From NCBI GenBank assembly GCA_028293005.1, contig JAQGLH010000318.1, positions 1 to 8,229 of the forward strand: a stretch of DNA of 8,229 bases. Direction: 5' to 3'. The translations under genes were made by a program, and so were the position numbers. Shown piece after piece: positions 1-6,008 of this stretch; position 1 is the stretch's first letter, and each line of letters starts with the position of its first letter. The notes under the pieces were generated by a model. It had not been told where the DNA came from. It was given only the letters and a program-made list of their open reading frames with translations, and did not search any database. Source of the DNA: Alphaproteobacteria bacterium. GTDB lineage: Bacteria; Pseudomonadota; Alphaproteobacteria; Sphingomonadales; Sphingomonadaceae.

Positions 1-854
1 GACTGATCGGGGGCGTCGGCGGAGCGCTCGGCATCGAGTTCGTCAACGATGTGATCAAGACTCCCGACGATGTTCGCGACAAGCTGCGCCTGACGCCGCT
101 CGGGACGATCCCCCGCAAGCAGGGGGACGAATCGCTCTCCGAGGAGCTTAAGGACCAGGCGTCGCCTATTTCCGAAGCCTATTTCTCGTTGCGGACGTCG
201 CTCCAATTCTCGACCGACACCGGGGCGCCCAAGACGATGCTGGTCACGAGCACGCGGCCGGCCGAGGGTAAATCGAGCACCACGCTGGCGTTGTCGCAGA
301 ACTTCGCGAGCCTCGGCTACCGAGTGCTGCTGATCGACGCCGATCTGCGCAAGCCGGCGTTCGTGACAGGAACCGAGCCGACGATCGGACTGTCGAAGCT
401 GCTGACCAATCAGGAGCCGATCAGCGGCCATGCGCTCAAGACCTATCATGACAATTTATGGCTCGTGCCGTGCGGGCCGCTCCCGCCGAACCCCGCCGAG
501 CTGCTGGCTTCGCCCCGGCTGAAAGCGCTTCTGGCCGAGGCCGCGAGCGAGTACGACATGGTGATCGTCGATGGGCCGCCGGTGCTTGGGCTGGCCGATG
601 CGCCGCTGCTCGGCGCGGTCTGCCGCGGCGCCCTGATGGTCGTCGAAAGCGGCAAGACCCGTACCAGGGCGGCGGCCGATGCGGTCGGGCGGCTTCAGGC
701 GTCCGGAAGCCACATCCTCGGTGTCGTGCTCACCAAATATCGTTCGCGCGCTGCCGAATATGGCTATGATTATGAGCCTTACCGTTATGGCGGCGAGAAC
801 GAGATCGAAAATCGTGAACGCGAGATCCGGTTGATCACAAACAATGAAGCATAG
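1..854 (+). CDS. Wzz/GNVR chain-length regulator fused to BY-type tyrosine kinase, C-terminal part (5' end outside window)
   Basis: This is an inner-membrane polysaccharide co-polymerase with a cytoplasmic autokinase domain. Its family controls chain length and export of capsule or exopolysaccharide. The frame is open from the first bases. It begins with a hydrophobic Gly-rich stretch (LIGGVGGALGIEFVND, positions 3-50) that resembles the last transmembrane helix of Wzz/GNVR proteins, so the GTG at 51 is not the true start and the gene is cut by the window edge. Counting residues from 51, the kinase shows Walker A (STRPAEGKSS, residues 67-76, Lys74), Walker A' (LLIDADLRKP, 93-102) and Walker B (MVIVDGPP, 170-177). 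A C-terminal tyrosine cluster follows (Tyr230, 237, 239, 241, 244, 246), the usual autophosphorylation site. A Tyr-free charged tail of about 20 residues comes after it. The stop overlaps the next gene by 11 bases. Family assignment is firm; the substrate polysaccharide is unknown. Confidence 0.93.
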   Translation, partial: LIGGVGGALGIEFVNDVIKTPDDVRDKLRLTPLGTIPRKQGDESLSEELKDQASPISEAYFSLRTSLQFSTDTGAPKTMLVTSTRPAEGKSSTTLALSQNFASLGYRVLLIDADLRKPAFVTGTEPTIGLSKLLTNQEPISGHALKTYHDNLWLVPCGPLPPNPAELLASPRLKALLAEAASEYDMVIVDGPPVLGLADAPLLGAVCRGALMVVESGKTRTRAAADAVGRLQASGSHILGVVLTKYRSRAAEYGYDYEPYRYGGENEIENREREIRLITNNEA

Positions 855-2097
855 GCGGGGGCGCCGCCGGGGCAGGGGGCTCGATCTTGGTCCGGTCAAG
901 CAAAGGTGGCGCTCACTGACGGTAGCGCTCCTGGCGTCGCTGTTCTTTGCGTGGCTGATCATCAGGACGGCCATCGTCAACGAAATCGGGCTGAGCCGGC
1001 CGCGGGCCGCGGCATTCATTGCTCCGGAAGACCCGCGCGTCACCGCCGGCCTCGTCAATCTCGAGATGCGCAGGCGGATGGGCAAGATCCGACCGGTCGT
1101 GAAAAGAGTGTCGCGGGAGGCGCTGCTGCGCGCGCCGTTGATGGAAGAGCCGTTCCTGCTCGCCGGGATCGACCGGCTGCTTCGGCGGGATCAGCAGGGC
1201 GCCCATCTGTTTCTGTCGCACGCGCTAAAGAGAAATGTGCGATCCCGCGTCGGACGCCTTTTCATGCTCGAGCTCTCGCTGCGTGGCGGTGACGTGAAGC
1301 AAGCGATCGCGGAAATGACGATTCTGAGCCGCTTGATGCCGGACGTTGAGAACGTCTTCGTCCCTGAGCTCGCGCGCATGGCACAGGAACCGAAGACCCG
1401 ACCGACGTTGCGCAAGATGCTCCAGAGCGATCCCCGCATGCTCGAACTGGTGCTGAATCACCTCGCGACCAAGGGCGACAATCCGGACATCGTTCTGGAG
1501 CTTGCCGGCAATTTGCGCACGGTATCGGGCGAGGTCGGCGATTGGCGGCAGGGATTGATGATCTCGCTGGTGAACAGGGGCGATGTCGCTCGCGCGCGGC
1601 GGCTTTGGTCTTATTTTGGCGGGGGAGCCGCCGAGGCCAATGGCAATCTGATCTATGACGGCGATTTTGAAGGCCATCAGGGGCTGCCGCCGTTCAATTG
1701 GAGCCTAAGCTCGGGGAACGCAGGCGTTGCCGAGACGGACAAATCCAAGGCGCTCGAGGTCGAATATTATGGCCGCGCCGACGCCGAGCTCGCGACTCAG
1801 CTTCTTGCTCTTCCGCCCGGCCGCTACCGCTTCTCGTTCCGCGCCGAAGGCGACCTGAAAGGTCCGGCCCACCGCCTGATCTGGCGTGTACAGTGCGTCG
1901 ACGGCAAGACCACGCCGCTCCAACTTCCGCTCTCGAAGATTACTTTCGCGGGCCGCAATATCGCGGTTGCATTCACGGTGCCGCCTGGCTGTCCTGGCCA
2001 ATGGCTGAAACTTGTCGGGGAGCCGACCGAGTTTCCCAAGAACGAAAGCGTTTCAATTCGCAACTTGAAGATCCAAAAGATGGGCGGCGCGTCGTGA
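844..2097 (+). CDS. Membrane-anchored protein of unknown function with C-terminal beta-rich, carbohydrate-binding-like domain
   Basis: I do not recognise this 417-residue protein as a named family. The N-terminus is very basic (8 Arg/Lys in residues 2-11). One hydrophobic helix follows at about 24-44 (LTVALLASLFFAWLII), predicting a single-pass protein with a cytoplasmic N-terminus and periplasmic body. Residues about 65-260 look all-helical and may be degenerate TPR-like repeats. Residues about 267-411 start with NLIYDGDFEG and include FNWSLSS and PPGRYRFSFRAEG, a pattern seen in galactose-binding or carbohydrate-binding beta-sandwich modules. Its only two cysteines (351, 383) lie there and could form a disulfide. 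The ATG at 844 sits inside the end of the kinase gene, and the stop at 2095-2097 overlaps the ligase GTG. No strong ribosome binding site is seen, so coupling is likely. A periplasmic role in polymer assembly or anchoring is inference from position. Confidence 0.88.
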   Translation: MKHRRGRRRGRGLDLGPVKQRWRSLTVALLASLFFAWLIIRTAIVNEIGLSRPRAAAFIAPEDPRVTAGLVNLEMRRRMGKIRPVVKRVSREALLRAPLMEEPFLLAGIDRLLRRDQQGAHLFLSHALKRNVRSRVGRLFMLELSLRGGDVKQAIAEMTILSRLMPDVENVFVPELARMAQEPKTRPTLRKMLQSDPRMLELVLNHLATKGDNPDIVLELAGNLRTVSGEVGDWRQGLMISLVNRGDVARARRLWSYFGGGAAEANGNLIYDGDFEGHQGLPPFNWSLSSGNAGVAETDKSKALEVEYYGRADAELATQLLALPPGRYRFSFRAEGDLKGPAHRLIWRVQCVDGKTTPLQLPLSKITFAGRNIAVAFTVPPGCPGQWLKLVGEPTEFPKNESVSIRNLKIQKMGGAS

Positions 2098-3461
2098 TAA
2101 CAAGTCTACGCCTCGCGGTGGTGCCGATCCTGCTCGTGCTCTGCCTCACCTTCGGCGGGGCCAGTGCCGCGGGATATTTTTCCAACATGCTGCTGCAGCT
2201 GCTGGCGCTGCCGATCATTGCCTGGGCGCTGATCGAGGCGCGCGGAACGCCGCTCCCGCGTGCCGGCCGGCAGTTGCTCGGATTTGCGGTCGCGCTGCTG
2301 GTGCTGATCGTGCTTCAGATCATCCCCCTCCCGCCGTCGGTCTGGACGAATTTTCCGGGGCGCGGGGAAATCATCTCGGGGTACCAGGCGCTCGGAATGG
2401 GCTTGCCGTGGCTCCCCATCTCGACCACGCCTTATCTCACGGTCGCGTCGGCGCTCTGGCTGCTGCCGGCGCTCGCGGTGCTTCTCGCGACGGTCAGGCT
2501 GGGCGCCTTTCGCCCCGCATGGATCGCATGGACGCTGTTGGGCGTCGTCGCCGCCGGGACCGCCATGGGCGCCCTGCAACGCGCGGGAAGCGATACCGCC
2601 TACCTCTACGAAATCACGAATTACGGCGTGGCGACCGGCTTCTTCTCGAACGCCAATCATTTCGGAACTCTGCTGGTGGTGACGATCCCCTTCCTCGCGG
2701 CGCTTTATGTCGTCGCACGGGGAAAGAGCCGCCGTGCGAGCCGCCAGGCCTCGGCCTTGATGGTCATCCTCGCCGGGGCGGGCGTGCTCGTCGTCGTGGG
2801 CGTCGCGATCAACGGATCGCTCGCGGCGCTTGGCTTGTCGGTGCCGGTAATTGCCGCCAGCGGGCTGATGGTGCTCTCGCTCAAGCGGAGGCTCCCAATC
2901 TGGTCGATCATTCCGATTATCGCCGTGGCCGCTGGCGGCCTGCTGCTCGTGTTCAGCGGACCTCTCGGAAACAATCTGACCGCCGCCGACGCGCGGATCT
3001 CACCGGTGTCGCGCTACACATCCTTTTCGAACACGATCGAGGCAGCGCGCGATTTCTTCCCGCTTGGATCCGGCATCGGCAGCTTCAAGACCATCTATCC
3101 GATGTACGAAGAGCCGAGCACGCTCACCACGACCTACGTCAATCACACGCACAGCGATTATCTGGAACTCGCGTTGGAGACCGGCGTCCCGGGCCTGCTG
3201 CTGATCGGTCTCTTCCTGATCTGGTGGGCGTGGCGCGTGGTGGCGGTATGGCGCTCGGAGGAAGAGGATCATTTCGCGCGTGCCGCGACGATCGCGTCGG
3301 CCGCCATACTGGCGCACAGCGTCGTCGACTATCCTCTCCGCACCGCGGCAATCAGCGCGGTGTTCGCCATCTGCTGTGCGATGATGGCCGAGACCAGGCC
3401 GTGGGTCCGCATACGCGACCAGGATCGTGCCGATAAGGCGAGGCATCTCTCGGCGGACTGA
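2094..3461 (+). CDS. O-antigen ligase / Wzy_C family membrane protein
   Basis: This polytopic inner-membrane protein of 455 residues belongs to the WaaL/Wzy_C superfamily. Members transfer undecaprenyl-linked glycans to an acceptor or polymerise repeat units on the periplasmic side. Many hydrophobic helices are visible, including about 8-48, 60-80, 115-135, 143-160, 190-208, 220-262, 270-288, 366-380 and 398-432. Family-like signatures are GFFSNANHFG (182-191), FPLGSGIGSF (322-331) and NHTHSDYLELALETG (350-364, with His351 and His353), followed by DYPLRT (412-417). I chose the GTG at 2094 because it forms a GTGA overlap with the preceding stop and opens directly into the first hydrophobic helix. 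The frame is open further upstream, but that part reads as basic, low-complexity shadow sequence within the previous gene. The sequence cannot decide between ligase and polymerase. Its place beside a Wzz/kinase and the lack of lipid A genes nearby favour exopolysaccharide work. Confidence 0.9.
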   Translation: MITSLRLAVVPILLVLCLTFGGASAAGYFSNMLLQLLALPIIAWALIEARGTPLPRAGRQLLGFAVALLVLIVLQIIPLPPSVWTNFPGRGEIISGYQALGMGLPWLPISTTPYLTVASALWLLPALAVLLATVRLGAFRPAWIAWTLLGVVAAGTAMGALQRAGSDTAYLYEITNYGVATGFFSNANHFGTLLVVTIPFLAALYVVARGKSRRASRQASALMVILAGAGVLVVVGVAINGSLAALGLSVPVIAASGLMVLSLKRRLPIWSIIPIIAVAAGGLLLVFSGPLGNNLTAADARISPVSRYTSFSNTIEAARDFFPLGSGIGSFKTIYPMYEEPSTLTTTYVNHTHSDYLELALETGVPGLLLIGLFLIWWAWRVVAVWRSEEEDHFARAATIASAAILAHSVVDYPLRTAAISAVFAICCAMMAETRPWVRIRDQDRADKARHLSAD

Positions 3462-3472
3462 CGCTTGCGCGC

Positions 3473-4588
3473 TCAGCCGAGAGCGGCCTCGATCGCTGCG
3501 ACATAATGTTCGATCACGATCTGCTGATCGAAACGCTGTTCGACCGTCTTGCGCCCGAGAGCACCCATCTCAACGCGGCGATGATGCGGCAGATCGGCCA
3601 TGCGCATCATCGCTTCGGCGAGTGATGCCGGATCGCGAACCGCGCAGAGATATCCGTTCCGGCCATCCTCGACGACGTCGCGGCAGCCCGCGACGTCGCT
3701 CGCGATCAGCGGCTTTCCCATCGCCGCGCCTTCGAGCAGGGCGCGTGGGAGTCCTTCGCGATACGACGGAAGGACGATGCAATCGGCGGCGGCGATGAAG
3801 GGCCCGACGTCGTCCCGAGCCCCGAGATATTCGATCAGTCCCTCGCCAATCCAGCCATCGACCTCGCTGCGGCTGACGGCGGTGCGGTTCGGCACGTCAA
3901 GGAAGCCAAGCAGCTGGAATCGGGCGCCGGGCCGCCGCGCCCGCACGAGCCTTGCCGCTTCGACAAACTCGCGCACGCCCTTGTCCCACAGCAGTCGGCC
4001 GACCAACAGAAAAGTGGGTTGTTCGCTCTCCGCACTTTTCGCCGGGTGGAAGCGCTGAAGGTCGATCCCCGATCCCGGCAGCAGCTTCGTCTGCTCCGGG
4101 CGCACGATCTTCCTGTCGAGGAAGAGCTGCCGGTCCTCGCTGTTCTGGAAGAAGACCGTATCGGAGCGGCGCAAGGCTATCCTGTAGAGCCCCGTCGCGA
4201 TTCGGGTCAGCAATCCCTCGGTGATGAATGCGGTGCCCAAGCCGGATATGTTGTTGATCACCGGGATGCCGAGCGAATGCGCCGCGAGCGATCCAAAGAT
4301 GTTGGGCTTGATCGTGTAGCCAAGAAAGAGGACCGGCTCGAGGCGGCTCAGGATGCTGCGGTAGCGGGCGAGCAGGATGAGGTCTCGGAACGGCGACATG
4401 CCCTGGCTGTCGATCTCGATCGGGTGAAGCTCGACGCCGATCTGCTCGAGGCGCGCGCGATATTGATCGTCCGGCGCGAGCGCGACGATCCGGTACCCAC
4501 GCTCCTGGAGCGCCGAAATCACACCTTTGCGAAAGTTGATGATATTCCACGCGGCGTTGATCGATATGACGATCGTGTTGCGGCTCAT
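3473..4588 (-). CDS. Glycosyltransferase family 4 (GT-B fold)
   Basis: This cytoplasmic or membrane-associated glycosyltransferase has 371 residues and probably adds a sugar to an undecaprenyl-diphosphate-linked intermediate. The N-terminal acceptor-side domain opens with ISINAAWNIINFRKG (9-23) and contains GYTIKPNIFGSLAA (90-103) and INNISGLGTAF (111-121), resembling the PglA/CapM-like branch of GT4. The nucleotide-sugar domain has VGRLLWDKGV (196-205) and the EX7E signature with Glu278 and Glu286 in YREGLPRALLEG. The ATG at 4588 is chosen because a purine-rich AAAAGGGGGCGG lies directly upstream on the coding strand. A longer frame reaches 4648 but adds a basic, non-family-like leader across the intergenic palindrome. 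Only 11 bases separate its stop from the convergent ligase stop. Donor and acceptor sugars cannot be read from the sequence. Confidence 0.92.
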   Translation of the reverse strand: MSRNTIVISINAAWNIINFRKGVISALQERGYRIVALAPDDQYRARLEQIGVELHPIEIDSQGMSPFRDLILLARYRSILSRLEPVLFLGYTIKPNIFGSLAAHSLGIPVINNISGLGTAFITEGLLTRIATGLYRIALRRSDTVFFQNSEDRQLFLDRKIVRPEQTKLLPGSGIDLQRFHPAKSAESEQPTFLLVGRLLWDKGVREFVEAARLVRARRPGARFQLLGFLDVPNRTAVSRSEVDGWIGEGLIEYLGARDDVGPFIAAADCIVLPSYREGLPRALLEGAAMGKPLIASDVAGCRDVVEDGRNGYLCAVRDPASLAEAMMRMADLPHHRRVEMGALGRKTVEQRFDQQIVIEHYVAAIEAALG

Positions 4589-4607
4589 CCGCCCCCTTTT
4601 CCTCTCG

Positions 4608-4620
4608 CGATGCAGCATCG
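4608..4620. repeat. 13-bp palindrome upstream of the glycosyltransferase start
   Basis: CGATGC and GCATCG are perfect reverse complements separated by one A. The site lies 20 bases upstream of the glycosyltransferase ATG and 6 bases upstream of the -35 box proposed for the EpsG-like gene. A compact odd palindrome in a divergent spacer suits a dimeric regulator, but this is inference and no family is implied. Confidence 0.5.
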
Positions 4621-4652
4621 AACATGTGGACTGGTCCGCGCCAACCACTATA

Positions 4653-4676
4653 GCCCTGCATTGCGCCCGGCAGGGC
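4653..4676. repeat. Inverted repeat overlapping the proposed -10 and start region
   Basis: GCCCTGC (4653-4659) and GCAGGGC (4670-4676) are perfect 7-bp inverted arms with a 10-base spacer. The left arm touches the -10 box TATAGC, and the expected transcription start falls in the spacer. An operator is therefore more likely than an RNA hairpin in the + strand transcript. No T-run follows on either strand, so it is not a usual intrinsic terminator. Confidence 0.55.
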
Positions 4677-4698
4677 CCGAGTAAAGGCTAGAGCGACA

Positions 4699-5781
4699 GT
4701 GTTTCCCTATTGGCTCCTCTTTTCGATCTTTGCGGCTGGATCGTTGGAATATCGCCGGCGCGGTTTCATCGGCAGCCAGGCGAACCCATTGTTCGTCGCA
4801 GCTGGCGTGTTCGCCGCGCTGATGATCGGCTTTCGCTACGAGGTAGGGGGGGATTGGGGCACCTACACGCGGATGTTCTACGAGACCCGCTATATCGGGT
4901 TCGCAGCCGCGCTCGGCATTGGCGATCCGGGCTACACATTCTTCAACTGGATCGCGCAGCGTCTCGGTGTGGAGATCTGGTTCGTCAACCTCGCTTGCGC
5001 CACGATCTTCACCTGGGGGCTGATCAAGTTCGCGCGGCGTCAACCCAATCCATGGCTCGCGGCGCTGGTGGCAGTCCCCTATCTGATCATCGTCGTTGCG
5101 ATGGGCTATACGCGTCAGGCAGCGGCAATCGGCTTCATCCTCGCCGCGCTCGCGGCGCTCGACCGCTCGGAGATCACGATATCGTCGGTACTGCGCGTGT
5201 CGCTCTATGTGTTCGGCGCGATCCTCTTCCACAAATCGGCCATCATCGTCCTGCCGCTGCTGGCTCTCGCCGGCGCGAAGCATCGCATCGTCACCGCCGG
5301 CGCCGTGGTGCTGCTGGCGGTGACGCTCTATTATGTGTTCGTCCAGAGCGCGGTCGACAATTTGGTCTCCGGCTATGTCGAGAGCCAGTATCAGTCTCAA
5401 GGAGCGCTCATCCGCACCGCGATGAACCTTCCGCCCGCACTGCTTTACCTGCTGGTCCGCAAACGCTTCCAATTGACGCCCCCGCAGGAGAAGCTGTGGC
5501 GGAACTTCGCGTTCGCCGCGCTCGCGACGTTCGTCTTCCTGATGGTCTCATCCTCTTCTGCAGCAATCGATCGTCTCGCGCTTTACCTGATCCCGTTGCA
5601 GATGTTCGTGCTGTCGCGTCTTCCCGAAGCATTCAGCAACGGCCAACGGCCCAACGGCCAGGTGACCCTAGCCGTGATCGCCTATTCCGCGATCATCCAG
5701 TTCACTTGGTTGAACTATGCTCAAAATGCCGATTACTGGATACCGTACGGGGTATTTCCGGTTGGCCGGGCGATCCCCTGA
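4699..5781 (+). CDS. EpsG-family (Wzy-like) exopolysaccharide polymerase membrane protein
   Basis: This 360-residue polytopic membrane protein matches the EpsG family, which is thought to polymerise lipid-linked repeat units in the periplasm. Family-type motifs are visible: FRYEVGGDWGTYTRMF (45-60), GYTFFNWIAQ (78-87), MGYTRQAAAIGF (135-146), LFHKSAIIVLP (176-186) and AIDRLALYLIPLQ (289-301). Hydrophobic helices occur throughout, with the first at 3-14 and the last about 322-338. The GTG at 4699 is chosen because MFPYWLLF is the usual way such proteins begin; the ribosome binding site is weak. A short triple CAACGGC repeat (5637-5658) encodes the NGQRPNGQ loop at about 314-321. The gene appears monocistronic: its stop is followed after 31 bases by the 3' end of an opposing tRNA gene. 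Its exact glycan is unknown. Confidence 0.9.
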   Translation: MFPYWLLFSIFAAGSLEYRRRGFIGSQANPLFVAAGVFAALMIGFRYEVGGDWGTYTRMFYETRYIGFAAALGIGDPGYTFFNWIAQRLGVEIWFVNLACATIFTWGLIKFARRQPNPWLAALVAVPYLIIVVAMGYTRQAAAIGFILAALAALDRSEITISSVLRVSLYVFGAILFHKSAIIVLPLLALAGAKHRIVTAGAVVLLAVTLYYVFVQSAVDNLVSGYVESQYQSQGALIRTAMNLPPALLYLLVRKRFQLTPPQEKLWRNFAFAALATFVFLMVSSSSAAIDRLALYLIPLQMFVLSRLPEAFSNGQRPNGQVTLAVIAYSAIIQFTWLNYAQNADYWIPYGVFPVGRAIP

Positions 5782-5812
5782 AATTCGCGATCAAGCATCG
5801 AATGCCTGGCTT

Positions 5813-5887
5813 TGGTGACCCCTACGGGAATCGAACCCGTGTTTCAGCCGTGAAAGGGCCGCGTCCTAACCGCTAGACGAAGGGGCC
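5813..5887 (-). tRNA. tRNA-Glu (anticodon TTC), CCA encoded
   Basis: The - strand folds into a full cloverleaf. The acceptor GGCCCCT pairs with AGGGGTC (one G-T pair), the discriminator is A, and the 3' CCA is encoded at 5815-5813. The anticodon stem CGGCC/GGCTG encloses the loop CTTTCAC with anticodon TTC (5854-5852), reading glutamate codons. The T arm contains GGTTCGATTCC. The length is 75 bases including CCA. Its 3' end points toward the polysaccharide locus. Confidence 0.98.
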
Positions 5888-5935
5888 GAACCGATCCCGC
5901 CGCTGTAAAGGCTCGCGGGAAACGTGGCGGGGCGG

Positions 5936-5964
5936 GACTTAAGTCAGCGCCGCCGGGCGGTCAA
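5936..5964 (-). promoter_or_regulatory. Probable promoter of tRNA-Glu
   Basis: On the - strand, TTGACC (5964-5959) is followed after exactly 17 bases by TAAGTC (5941-5936). This puts the transcript start near 5929, giving a leader of about 40 bases before the tRNA. The -35 is near consensus (5 of 6) and the -10 is weak, which is common in alphaproteobacteria. The location between the recJ stop and the tRNA fits. Confidence 0.5.
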
Positions 5965-5983
5965 CCCGCTGCTCGGTTCAATC

Positions 5984-6007
5984 GCCTCGTTGCGCCGACG
6001 ACAAGGC
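5984..6007 (-). terminator. Weak hairpin just after recJ
   Basis: GCCTTGT and ACGAGGC on the - strand can form a 7-bp stem (one G-T pair) with a 10-base loop, beginning one base after the recJ stop. No T-run follows, so it would be an atypical terminator. It may simply be chance in GC-rich DNA. Confidence 0.2.
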
Positions 6008-6008
6008 C

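Larger units (their letters stand above)
4589..4698. promoter_or_regulatory. Divergent control region between the glycosyltransferase and EpsG-like genes
   Basis: These 110 bases separate two divergent starts. For the + strand gene, TGGACT (4627-4632) and TATAGC (4649-4654), 16 bases apart, form a reasonable sigma-70-type promoter, each matching 4 of 6 consensus bases. The same AT step reads TATAGT on the - strand (4653-4648), but I see no matching -35 box for the glycosyltransferase. Two inverted repeats lie here and are listed separately. The EpsG-like GTG has only a weak, distant AAAGG (about 4683-4687). The - strand ATG has a strong purine-rich ribosome binding site. Promoter calls are by eye. 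Confidence 0.45.

Noticed and set aside
1698..2093. Upstream extension of the ligase frame, starting at 1698
   Set aside because: It lies inside the preceding gene and reads as Arg/Pro/Ser-rich shadow sequence. The GTG at 2094 gives a GTGA overlap and a normal membrane-protein start.
2408..3436. 342-codon frame within the ligase gene
   Set aside because: Arg/Gly/Ala-rich +1 shadow of the ligase with no hydrophobic or family pattern.
3470..3485. CGCTC-agccga-GAGCG hairpin at the convergent gene ends
   Set aside because: Only a 5-bp stem with no T-run on either strand, and it lies inside the glycosyltransferase 3' coding end; not a supportable terminator.
4589..4648. 20-residue N-terminal extension of the glycosyltransferase
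   Set aside because: It is basic and not family-like and crosses the palindrome. The ATG at 4588 has a much better ribosome binding site.
4019..4684. 221-codon + strand frame opposite the glycosyltransferase
   Set aside because: Acidic/basic shadow sequence without motifs; it opposes a well-supported GT4 gene.
4710..5876. 388-codon + strand frame overlapping the EpsG-like gene and the tRNA
   Set aside because: Arg-rich out-of-frame reading that runs into the tRNA gene; the EpsG frame carries all conserved motifs.
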